From Moringa oleifera (Eukaryota > Streptophyta > Magnoliopsida > Brassicales > Moringaceae), in the NCBI GenBank assembly GCA_021397835.1, contig JAJFZO010000230.1:1978001-2042000 (forward strand): a stretch of 64,000 bases of DNA, read 5' to 3'. The notes under the pieces were generated by a model, which did not search any database, was not told the DNA's origin, and worked only from the letters and a program-made list of their open reading frames with translations. How positions within the stretch are numbered: the stretch's first letter is position 1; every line of letters starts with the position of its first letter. Made by a program: the position numbers and the translations under genes. This document shows positions 12,280-22,479 of the stretch, piece by piece.

Positions 12280-12610
12280 TTTAATGACAGTTATTCAAAG
12301 AACTGTCATTAAAAGATTTATTAACACTTTTAATGACAGTTCTTCCAAAATTGTTGTTAAAAATGAGGTTTTTAACGTCAGTTGAATAAGAACTGGTGTT
12401 AAAAGACTCATGACTAAAACCTTTAATGTTAGTTCCTCAAGAATTGGCGTTAAAAGACCCATCAATAGAACCTTTAATGCAAGTTCTTAAGGAACTGACG
12501 TTAAAGCACCCATCACTCAAGCCTTTAATGCCAGTTCTTAAGGAACTGACGTTAAAGCACCCATCACTCAAGCCTTTAATGCCAGTTCTTGAAGAACTGG
12601 CGCTAAAGGC
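12280..12610 (+). repeat. CACTA left subterminal repeats, palindromic units of about 50 bp
   Basis: Seven units begin with TTTAA(T/C)G near 12280, 12329, 12372, 12422, 12473, 12524 and 12575, at 43-51-bp steps. Each unit is itself an imperfect palindrome, for example CTTTAATGCCAGTTC ... GAACTGACGTTAAAG. A further pair of half-sites lies at about 13101-13170. In studied CACTA elements such motifs are the binding sites of the TNPA-type protein. The spacers (for example ACCCATCACTCAAGC) are also repeated in the last units. Short open frames here are an effect of the repeat and do not encode a protein. Confidence 0.85.
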
Positions 12611-12689
12611 CAAAATAGAACTAGGATAGCTGCCATCTTTGCTGAGCCACACAGGCTTACAACTTTCCATGAGGTGGGCATGCCCTAAT

Positions 12690-12915
12690 CCGGCTGCATC
12701 TATTGTAGCAACAACAGCCGTTGCTGCTACTGCTTCTTACAGCAGCAACGACTGCATACAGTAGTAGCATCAGTAGCCGTTTCTGTCACTTCTTACAGTG
12801 GTTGCTACTTTTTACAGTAGCAATGGCTGCTTATAGCAGCAGCAATGGCTGCTTACAGCAGTAGAAACAGTTGTTATTGTTGCTGCTTCTGTAAGCAGCA
12901 GCAATAGCAGAAACG
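12690..12915. repeat. GCAGCA/TGCTGC-rich repeat with self-complementary segments
   Basis: Repeated GGCTGCTTACAGCAG-like and GCAGCAGCAATGGCTGC units alternate with their complements (for example TGTTGCTGCTTCTG against GTAAGCAGCAGCAATAGCAG). The tract can therefore fold into several stems. It sits between the subterminal repeats and the transposase leader and is far richer in G+C than the rest of the element. Confidence 0.75.
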
Positions 12916-13261
12916 GCCATGAACCTGGAGTTCCTCGAAGTGGAGTTATTCTTGTATGGAGTGCATGGCATGGGGCTCGAAGCCTTTAATCCAACTTTGG
13001 CCAAAGGCAGACCTCCTCCTATTGATGCCAAGATGGGTAACCAAGCTTGACCATTTTACACAATAAATCAAACAAAAAGTGATGATTTCAAATTCTCTAG
13101 CCTTTAATGCCAGTTATGCCAAAACTGGTGTTAAAATCTAACCTTCAACGCTGGTTCTTCCATAACTGACGTTAAAGGTTATCCCACCTTGCTTTTGAGG
13201 TAGGGATCCTAAATTCGTCTCCAGAGCCCTCCAAAGCCTCTCGCGCAATTTTTACTCTCTA

Positions 13262-13550
13262 GGTCATCCTTCTCCTTTTTGCTCTCTGTCCAGAAGCTGC
13301 TAAATCAGTTGCACAGCCCCACTGCTTTTTTTCGACACTTTTCTTCTTTGCTATTCGTCTAAAAGCAGTTAAAGTAGTTGTTTGCAGCCGTAGTGCTTCT
13401 CTTCGACCCTCTTTTTTTTGGTCTCTGTCCAGAAGTAGCTAGACTAGCTGCTGGTATAGCAGCGACATTGCCTCTCTTCTGACCTTTTTCGCTTGACTCT
13501 TTGTCCAGAAGTAGCTAGGCCAACTACTGGCAATGACACTGCCTCTCTCC
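13262..13550 (+). repeat. Four tandem copies of a ~72-bp pyrimidine-rich leader unit
   Basis: Four diverged units share a CTCTTTGTCCAGAAG(T/C)AGCTA core and a CACTGCCTCTCTTCTGAC-like end. They fall near 13278, 13350, 13420 and 13500. They probably form the transcribed leader of the transposase gene: a CATATG|GTAAGT-like sequence (about 13636-13646) just downstream looks like a 5' splice site. Confidence 0.65.
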
Positions 13551-14626
13551 TTGCTTCTTTCTCACTCATTTGTCTCAGTCTTTACAAGTGCATTCACACC
13601 CTCTCCCTCCATTCGTTCATCTTTAGCATTCAAACATATGTAAGTATTTCGGCATAGATTCAATTTTTTTTTTTTTTACGAAATTTAAGTTTCATAATTT
13701 TTATTCAATTTGGTTAAAAAATATATTGAGGATGTATATTATTTTGAAACATTTTTTATTAAGTGTGTTTGGTGAATTGTTATTAATTGAAGAAATTTGA
13801 GTTTTTTTTATTAATATATGTAAATAAATAAATTTGGTATGAATGGGTATACATTAATGCATTTATTATTTCATAATTATTATGATTTTTAGATTAATTG
13901 ATAAATTAAGTAAATATTAATTAGATGAATTTATATTTTAATAAATTAATTATATATTAGGTGTAGATGAATTTATGGTTGAATTATTTTTTAAAATAAA
14001 ATTAATTGGTATATTTTATCAAATTTGATTATATTGATTTTGATGTTAACATAAATTAATATATTTAGTTAAATTTTAAATAAATAAATAATTAATTATA
14101 TGCTTGTAACATAAACCATTAAACGTTATTTAAATTTTAATCAATCAAGTTACTAGCTAATTAGATGCTTGTGTAATAATTATTTAGATGATAATTAATT
14201 TACTATGTCTTAATTAACTAATTAATTATTAATCATTTATTTAGCTAATATTAATAAATTAGATGCTTGTGAAGCAAAAAATTACATATTATTTAAATAT
14301 TAGCTAGTTAAGTGCTTATATAGTAAATAATTAGATGTTAATTAAATATTAATTATATCTTAATTAACTAAATATTTATTAATTATGTATTTAAATTTTA
14401 ATTAATAAATTTGATGCTTGTAAAGTAAATAATTATTGTTATTTAAATTTTAATTAATTTACTAGCTAGTTAATTAGATGTTTTTTATAAATAATAAATT
14501 AGATATTAAATAAATATTAATTTTTTGTATTAATTAATTAAATAGTTATTAATCGTTTATTTAAATTTTACTTAATATATTAGATACTTGAAAAGTAAAT
14601 AACTAAATGTTATTTAAATTTCAGAA

Positions 14627-17600
14627 TGGATAAAAACTTGGATGTTTGCTGATAGAAGATCAGAAGCATATGATGTAGAGGTGAATAACTTTTTAAATTA
14701 TGCTGTTCAGAATAGTGATAACCTTGAATTAGTTTGATGTCCATGAATTTGAAAGATTACTTTGTGATGCTGAGAAATCTCTGTATTCTGGATCAGTGAA
14801 GTTTACTAAATTATCTGTTTTAGTTAGATTGTACAATTTGAAGGCAAAATATGGTTGGTCCGATCAAAACTTTAGTGATCTTTTAAATTTGATTGCCGAA
14901 ATATTGCCTGATAATAATAAAATACCTACACCCTTGTATGATGCCAAGAAAGCATTGAATGCATTAGGTATAGAGTATCAAAAGATTCATGCATGTTCAA
15001 ATGATTGCATATTATATTGGAAGGAGTTTCAGATGACATCCAATGTCCAACTTGTGGACTTTCAAGATGAAAAGTAATGAAAAATGGTAACAAAATAAAG
15101 ATTGGTATGCCTATTAAGGTGTTGTGGTATTTTTCACCAATACTAAGATTTAGAAGAATGTTCAAAAGTTCTAAAATATCAACACACCTTACATGGCATT
15201 CAAATAAAAGGGAAATTGATGGTTAGTTGAGGCATCTATTGGATACCCCATCATGAAAATTGGTTGACTACATATGGCCAAAGTTTGCTTCAGAGCCAAG
15301 AAACTTGAGGCTTTCTATATAAGCAGATGGGATCAATCCATACAGTACATTGAGTAGTTGATATAGTTATTGGCCGATGATTATGGTGAATTATAATTCA
15401 CTGTCATGGTTAACAATGAAGAGAAAGTTTATGATGTTGATGTTACTGATATCAGGTTCTAAACAACCTAGTAATGATATCGATGTCTACTTGGCTTCAC
15501 TTATAGAAGACTTGAAAATGTTATGGGACACAAGTGTAAAAGTATATGATGCATACTGTAATGAGTTATTCAACTTGAAAGTTGTTTTGTTATGGATAAT
15601 CAATGATTTTCCTACATATGATAATTTATTTGGTTGCACTGTTAAAGGATATTATGCTTGTCCTATCTGTACTGAGAACACCCAAGCTAGTCACTTAAAA
15701 CATAGTAAAAAGATGTCATATGTTGGACACAGGAAATTCTTACCACAGCATCATCCTTACCGTAGATAGAAAAAGGCCTTCAATGGTGAACAAGAAGTCA
15801 AAATTGCTCCCCAACCATTAAGCAGTGAAGAAGTCTTTCACAAAGTTCAATGTTTAGTAAATTCATGAGGAAAGTTGAAGAAATGAAGTACAATGGGTAA
15901 AGAAGATGTTGTTGCACAGTGTTGAAAAAAGAAGTCGATTTTCTTTCACTTACCATATTAGAAGTCTATGCATATCATACATATTGTAGATGTCATGCAC
16001 ATTGAAAAGAACATTCGTGATAGTCTTCTTGGGACATTGCTTGATATTCTTGAAAAATCTGAAAATGGATTAGCTTCTAGAATGGATTTGAAAGACATGG
16101 GGTTAAGGTCTGAGTTGGAACCACAAGTTCGCAGTAATCATGCATTTCTACTGCCTGCATGTTATACTTTATTTAGGGAAAAAAATATTTTGTGAAATTT
16201 TTAATGAGATTAAGGTCCCAGATGGGTATTCTTCAAACATCAGAAATCTAGTATCCATGGATGACTTGAAACTATATGGGTTAAAATCATATGATTGTCA
16301 CATCCTAATGCAACAACTTTTACATATTACTTTATGAGGTGTGTTACCCGAACGTGTTAGATACTCTCTTATTAGACTTTGTATGTTCTTCAATTTGTTA
16401 TGCCAAAAGGTGGTGAATGTGTCAAAGTTGGATGGAATCTAAAATGAACTTGTGAGGACACTTTGTTTGTTTGAGAAGTACTTTCCTCTCAACTTCTTTG
16501 ATATTATGGTCCACCTCACTGCTCATCTTATCAGAAAAGTAAAATTATGTGGTCTTATGTATTTACGATGGATGTAACCATTTGAAAGATATATGAAAGT
16601 ATTAACGGGTTATGTTTGAAATTGTAATAGATCTGAGGGTAGTATTGCTGAGTCATACATTCTAGAAGAAGCATTAGAATTTTATGTTGATTATTTATTT
16701 GGTATGGATATTATTAGGATTCCTCCACAAAAGAATGTATTTGGTCACTTAACTCAGAATGGAAAAGCTCTAACTAGTGGAATTGTTAAGAAAGCTGATA
16801 ATGTCATCCTTTATCAAGTGCACTTGTATGTTTTGATGAATTCGAGCGAACTTCAACCATATGTAAGGTAATTAAATTTACAACTCATAGTTCATTGTTA
16901 TATTAATAATATTTGAATTATTGTTTGATGATTTATTCTTAATATACAGTGAGCATTTAAATCAATTAAGGGTTGATAATTCTATTAAGTCAAAACGACT
17001 CAAATGGTTACATGATGAACAAAATCAAACCTTAAGTAATTGGTTACGCATATGGGTAAGAATACTTATTCTTATCTAGACATTAAATTTATTTTTTAGT
17101 ATGGTTCATCTAATATATGTTATGATGCAGATTGAGAATGAACTTTTATTATCCAATCATAATGTCTCATCAACAATACGATGGATTACCCATAGTCCTC
17201 AATCCACAGTAATCAAGTATCCTGGATATATCATCAACGATTGTCACTTTTACACAAAACAACGAGATAACTCAAGGATCCATCAAAATAATGGTGTCAC
17301 TCTAGTTGCTAACAACATGCAAATCTCCAATGCTAAGGATAAAAGTCCAATATATGGTGATTTGTCATTCTATGGAGTTATATAAGAAACATAGGAACTA
17401 GATTATACAACATTTAGAGTTTCAGTTTTCAAATGTGATTGGATTGAGAATAGTAGAGGTGTTAAAGTTGATGATCTAGGAGTTATGCTAGTTGATCTCA
17501 ATCGGATTGGACATAAAAATGATCAGTTTATATTGACTTCACAAGCAAGACAAGTATTTTATATTGAAGATCCAATTAACACCAAATGGTCCATAGTATT

Positions 17601-17763
17601 GTCAACAGCTCCAAAAGACTATGATGAAGATGATGATTTATGCGATATCAGTGTGAAGCATATGTCTTCTTGTAATAATTTGCTACCTGTTGATTTATTT
17701 GACCAAATGGATGACCATCATCTTGTATATGCTCGAGACAATGGTGAAGGATTGTGGGTTTGA
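14627..17763 (+). pseudogene. CACTA TNP2-type transposase, broken
   Basis: Ordered segments of a plant En/Spm-like transposase appear in changing frames. The N-terminal transposase-associated region (WMFADRRSEAYDV) is at about 14.65-14.73 kb. KLSVLVRLYNLKAKYGWSD and EYQKIHACSNDCILYWKEF are at 14.80-15.03 kb. The TNP2 core, with a KQPSNDIDVYLASLIEDLK segment and GYYACPIC, is at 15.45-15.77 kb, continuing with DVMHIEKN at about 15.99-16.02 kb. LVSMDDLKLYGLKSYDCHIL (about 16.24-16.31 kb) leads into a DUF4218-like region (LIRLCMFFNLL; AHLIRKVKLCGLMYLRWM; SIAESYILEEALEF; 16.35-16.73 kb). After a probable intron, a DUF4216-like region follows (YPGYIINDCHFYTKQRD, FKCDWIENSRG, VDLNRIGHKNDQF; 17.15-17.60 kb). 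The enzyme would cut and rejoin element ends in the nucleus. At least four stops or frameshifts break it. The order and spacing are normal for the family. Confidence 0.9.
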
Positions 17764-18269
17764 GTATTTCTTAAGGTAGTGATCAATTGCCTCATGTGTC
17801 AAAGTTATCATGTTTTTTATAATTTTATTTTATTTTTTAGTTTTATCATGCTATATCATGTTTTACATATATAATGGTAACCATATTTTGTTTTTGTTTA
17901 TAGATTTGATGGATCCTTCTGAACACTCAAGAGAAGGCTTTCAAGGGTTAAAAAAATGTGGTATTACCAGTATGCCTAAGATAATTAAGAGTCGGGCTTC
18001 CAAAGTTAAGCTCACGATCGAGGTAAATGATAAAGGTTAACCAATTGAAAGGAATAGCATCCAGTTTAATAGCTACATTGAGGTGGTGGTACATAATACG
18101 GTACCCATAAATATTGTGAATTGGCACTCAATAAGTATTAAAATGAAAAATAAGATTTGGGGGACAATATTGATAAGTTAAATGAAACACAACGTACTAT
18201 TGCTTTTTAATTAGTTTATTACTAATTAACTTGATTTGTACTAATCCACTTCTTTATAATACGTTTTAA

Positions 18270-20935
18270 GAGAAGTATGATATTGATGCGAGCATGAAGA
18301 GGTACGTACTTCAGTTTGCTGCAAACAAATGGAGGAACTTTAAGACCAATCTTATATCAAAGCACATATTCCCTCACATTGATGACTTGGAATTTCTATC
18401 ATTTTCACCTGAAGAATATAGTAGTGTTATAGATGTTGGGGTGTGGCAGGACTTTGTGAACTCTCGTATGATAGAAGAGTTTTAGGTATATATCTATAGT
18501 TAGTGAAGTTTTTTGTTTATACAATTTTCTTCAAATGTTGATGTGTATTGATCTTACAACAAAAGAGATAAATAACTAAAGAGAAAAGAAAGAAGAATGT
18601 GTATGACCATCGTCTATCTAGAAAGGGATTTGTAAGGCTGGAAAGTGAACTTGTAAGTTTTTTTTTATTTATTATGTTTATAATTGATAATATATTCATT
18701 TGGTAGTACATTTTAAAAATCTAACATGTTCACTTTTTATGTTAAAAAAAGAAACAAGCATTGGGTAATGTGCTTAAATTGATCATGCTTTATTATAGAA
18801 GGCTTTACGATAGAATAAAAAGGGAGAATATATGAATGATGCGAGTCAACTGTGTGGGAAAAGAATTGTAAGTGTAGTTCAACTTTTTTATAGCATTTAT
18901 AGTAATAAATTTCATGTTCATTAATTAATTTTATTATAACATTGTAGGATGAGTTGATGACACAGAGCACACAGGGTAAATTTATAAATTTCGGTCCAGA
19001 AGATGTACTAACGAAAGCTCTTGGTACACTTAAGCACCTCGGATGCATTAGAGGTCAAGAATCCAAGGTAACTATCACATCTTATTTTGGAAAGTCTAAA
19101 AAGTTGATTGTCCCTCAAGCTATGCAATTAGATCTACAACAATTGGCAGAGATGATAAGGTGGTTTACAGAGTATAAAGAAGTTTTGACAAACATTATGG
19201 CGAATAAAACTGATGATGTTTAGCAAGAAAAATTTGTAATGCAATTTTGTTCGAGTAAAGCTACCAATAATATAACTAGGTTATTGGAGAAGAAGAATAT
19301 CCAATACTTCAATCATCTATGCCAGTCACACCACTAGCACTTGCACCTGCATTGGCATCATACGGCAACAAAGTATGTTACATGTTAATCATAGTAGATA
19401 TGATATTAATAATATTGCGAACATAACTTTTGTTTTTTTGGATCATTATAGTGTGAGCCATGCCATATTTTCATATATTCATCAGATTATATAGTGGCAA
19501 GTGGAGTTACATTCAGGGATCATACTCCTAATCAGATGATTCATGGGTGTCCATTATTTTCTGGTGATGTTCGGGTGACATTGGACATAACTATTCATGG
19601 ATGCATAGTCACCTTGTCTAAACCCAAACAGTGGATTGACAAATGTTTTTTCTGCTCTTGGTTCAGTTGTTGCTTGGCCTTGAGATTGGGTTATTGCTGG
19701 TACACATAAAGTAATGTTTTTAGTAAATATATTTTATAAATTCAACTTATTAACGTCAATTAAGTTTACAAAATTTTTTCAACTATTGACTATAAAGCCA
19801 CAAGGTAAGTTATCTGTTAAAAAAACACCAACATTGTCAAAATCACAATCATCGTAACAAGTATCTTCCGTTAGGCTCCCACCAAGATTATAGAAGATGT
19901 ATAATTATGTGAATAAGGTGATGGCACCTGGTGAAGCAATACACATATCTTTTAATGAAGTATTTGCTTCTAATGGACATGTATTTATGGCTCAAAAAGA
20001 TATCATGCAATTTTGTCACATGGAGGAGCTAAGTGTCACCATTATTCAGGCTTATATTGTATACGTATGTCTTTTGAATTTTTGTTTGGTTATTATTATT
20101 TGGCTACATCATATTTATATTTTTCTTACTCTTTATTATTTCAGTGAACTTTATACAGATTTAGCTGCACTTAGTTTGGGGAAGTATTTTGTATTTGCTG
20201 ATCCATCAACATTGTCATATGGAATGTCTATAAAAATAGACAATCAAGCCTGTCACCTAACCAATAGATTGATAGATCCATGTGACGGAAGAGTAATGAT
20301 ATTTCTTTGTAACTTAGGTAAGTTATAATACTAGTTAAAATTATTAATAGTTTTATTCACAATATTTTTAACATTAATTTTTCGTAATGTAGGCAACATT
20401 GGCTGTTGGTGGTTGTCGAGCCTCATAATTTTTTGTAAAGTATTTTTGATCCATTGAACCATGATTCTCGTCAAGAACTAGATCAACTTATGTCCACGTG
20501 AGTGAAAATGTTTTCATTTATGTTAGTATGTAATTTTTCTTACTTTTAGGAATATTGATTATTTTCTATTGGTAACTCTTTTAAATTATTCCAAGTTTTC
20601 AAAGAATCAAGCAACAGGGGCATTCCTAAGAGTATTCCTGTTAAGGTATGTATATTTAAACCGATATGTTGATGTTAGTTTTATTTGTTTTGCAAAATAT
20701 AACAATTAAAATTTTTTAATGCAGTGTCCACATCAACCTTCAAATACTGAGTGTGGATAATATAGTTAGTGGACTAACTTTTGTAAATACTTAAGTAATT
20801 AGTTAATGTGCTTATTAAAAATTTTAACTGGACTAACTTTTTTTTTTATATATATAAATATAGTTAGTGGACATAGATATTTACACCCAATCGGATATTG
20901 ATGAAGTTAGAAAAGATGTTGGACAATTTTTTTGG
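18270..20935 (+). pseudogene. CACTA second gene: Transposase_24-like region plus Ulp1-like peptidase domain
   Basis: The first part has a Transposase_24-like segment (QFAANKWRNFKTNL, 18.31-18.35 kb) and a DVLTKALGTLKHLGCIRG segment (about 19.0-19.05 kb) usual for this protein. The second part is an Ulp1-like cysteine peptidase domain spread over short exons. HWLLVVVEPH has the catalytic His at 20397-20399. FDPLNHDSRQELDQLMST has Asp at 20448-20450. CPHQPSNTECG has the expected Gln at 20734-20736 and Cys at 20752-20754. A conserved tail follows (DIDEVRKDV, about 20.9 kb). Ulp1-type enzymes remove SUMO-like modifiers; activity for this copy is inferred only from the residues. Stops occur between the motifs (for example after FL near 20435, and right after the Cys-Gly), and the second is hard to explain by splicing, so the gene is probably broken. 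Confidence 0.82.
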
Positions 20936-21004
20936 AGTGCTATATTAGAAAGTTGAACCTTGAAGATTTTTAACACATGAACATCATTGAATTTATATAG
21001 TTGA

Positions 21005-21220
21005 ATTTTTAGAACTGTCGTTAAAGGGGCCCTTTAATGACAGTTTCAATAAAATTATCATTAAAAGCCCCCTTTAACGACAGTTCCAATAGAACTGTCA
21101 TTAAAGGCTCCCATTTTTAACGACAGTTCTATTGGAACTATTATTAAAACCTCTCCCCTTTAATGGTATGAACAAAAATGACAGTTTTACAACTGTTATT
21201 AAAAGCCATTTTTAATTGTT
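21005..21220 (-). repeat. CACTA right subterminal repeats
   Basis: Mirror-image relatives of the left units: CCTTTAATGACAGTT, GAACTGTCATTAAAGG, TTTTAACGACAGTTC and related half-sites occur about six times over 210 bp before the right terminus. Half-sites are paired head to head, as on the left side. Gaps between sites are shorter than at the left end. Confidence 0.85.
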
Positions 21221-21248
21221 ATTAAAGTTTTTATTGGTTGTAGTGTAA

Positions 21249-22470
21249 TCTTTTTGGGCTGATGTTAGATTTTGACTTTGTATTATCATGATGAAAGTGA
21301 AAGACATTAGGGGTAAATAAAACTTGAAGAATTTATTACTGAATAATAAATAAAAAGGAACCCATATCTTTTGAGGACTCTATTTGTTGTGTCCCCATTA
21401 AGCCTTAAGTTAACGAGGGTGGGGTGAAATCTTAACTTTATTGTGTTCATTTCCATAAATCTAATTCCTACTTATGATTGCTAATTTGTCTACGTGTAGT
21501 ACATGCAAAGCTTTTGCAAAGTGCCATGCTTTGGGCAGAGCTTTGCCTTCCATAATTTTCTAAGGAGTATGACCCTTTTCTTAACACTTTAATGAATCGA
21601 TAAGGCATTCTAAATTAAGAGCAAGTTTTAGGTTGCTTGAGGCATGTTAAATTTCTTCTGTTGCAAGATCATATTTTCATTTAAAACTCCTTTCCTTCAC
21701 TTTTCTAATTATAAGTTCATGCTGCTTTGTTTTATGTTGACGCCATAGGGATTTGGGCTTGGTTGGCTAGGCAAACCCCTAACTCTTGAAGTTTTTAAGT
21801 GTGACTAGAATAAAATAGTCATGATAAAGAAGATAAAGGAACCTAAAAAAGGCTTAATAAAGATTTTAAAAAGTCTCCCTACATTTGACCCAATTCAAAA
21901 CGACACTCTCTTTAAAGTACGAGGTTTGTTATAGTGTCCCTAAGATAAGCCAAGGGAGAGTCTTCCCATAGGTATTGAGGAGGATATTAAAATGACATAA
22001 TAATCTAAATGAATGACATTTCATTTTAGTTGTTCACAAAAGAGTTTTTTTGCATTTACTACATTGAAATGACACTCTTCCTTAATAGGACAAGTCTAGA
22101 TAGTCTTCTTTATTAATACAAACTAGGAAATGAGGGCTTTAAAAACTGTAATGGATTATTTCATGAAGGATTATTTTCCTATTTTTTTAAAAATGGTATC
22201 TTACAATTCTATTTTGACACTTTTCTTAATAAAGTAAGGTTTAGTATTTCCTTAAGAAAAATTAAGAAAGAGTATTCCAAGTGACAATCTTCCCAAATAA
22301 GGAAGAGTCTACCTAAGATTAAGAAATTAGAGTATGAATGAGAAAGACAAAACAATAATGAAAAAGAACTTTTCATTCAAATTCAAGGAGTTAGAGTATA
22401 ATAGTTTAGCACAAAAAAGAAAATACAATGAACATTTTAGTCAATTTCTTTTCAGGCTCTGCAGACTCAT
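21249..22470. other. Right continuation of the host repeat, then no gene
   Basis: The first 45 bp complete the tandem phrase interrupted by the CACTA insertion. The rest shows repeated short phrases (for example ACACTCTT near 22.06 and GTGACAATCTTCCC near 22.28 kb), with no protein similarity. It may be the 3' part of the gag-bearing element encoded on the minus strand. Confidence 0.4.
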
Positions 22471-22479
22471 TCGTTAGTT

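Larger units (their letters stand above)
12247..21245 (+). mobile_element. CACTA (En/Spm) DNA transposon, 9.0 kb, degenerate
   Basis: The left end is CACTACTACAAAAATTG (from 12247) and the right end reads GGTTGTAGTG (to 21245), so both termini begin with CACTAC. The flanking trinucleotides are CAA (12244-12246) and TAA (21246-21248), an imperfect 3-bp target duplication. Both ends carry arrays of inverted-pair subterminal repeats, as CACTA transposases require. Inside, in order, are pyrimidine-rich leader repeats, a TNP2-type transposase gene (14.63-17.76 kb), and a second gene with a Transposase_24-like part and an Ulp1-like C-terminal part (18.27-20.94 kb). Internal stops make the element non-autonomous today. 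It lies inside an older tandem array, so it is the younger insertion. Confidence 0.92.

Noticed and set aside
12426..12670. Repetitive short proteins on both strands at the CACTA left end
   Set aside because: Translations of the 51-bp subterminal repeat; a step divisible by three keeps frames open.
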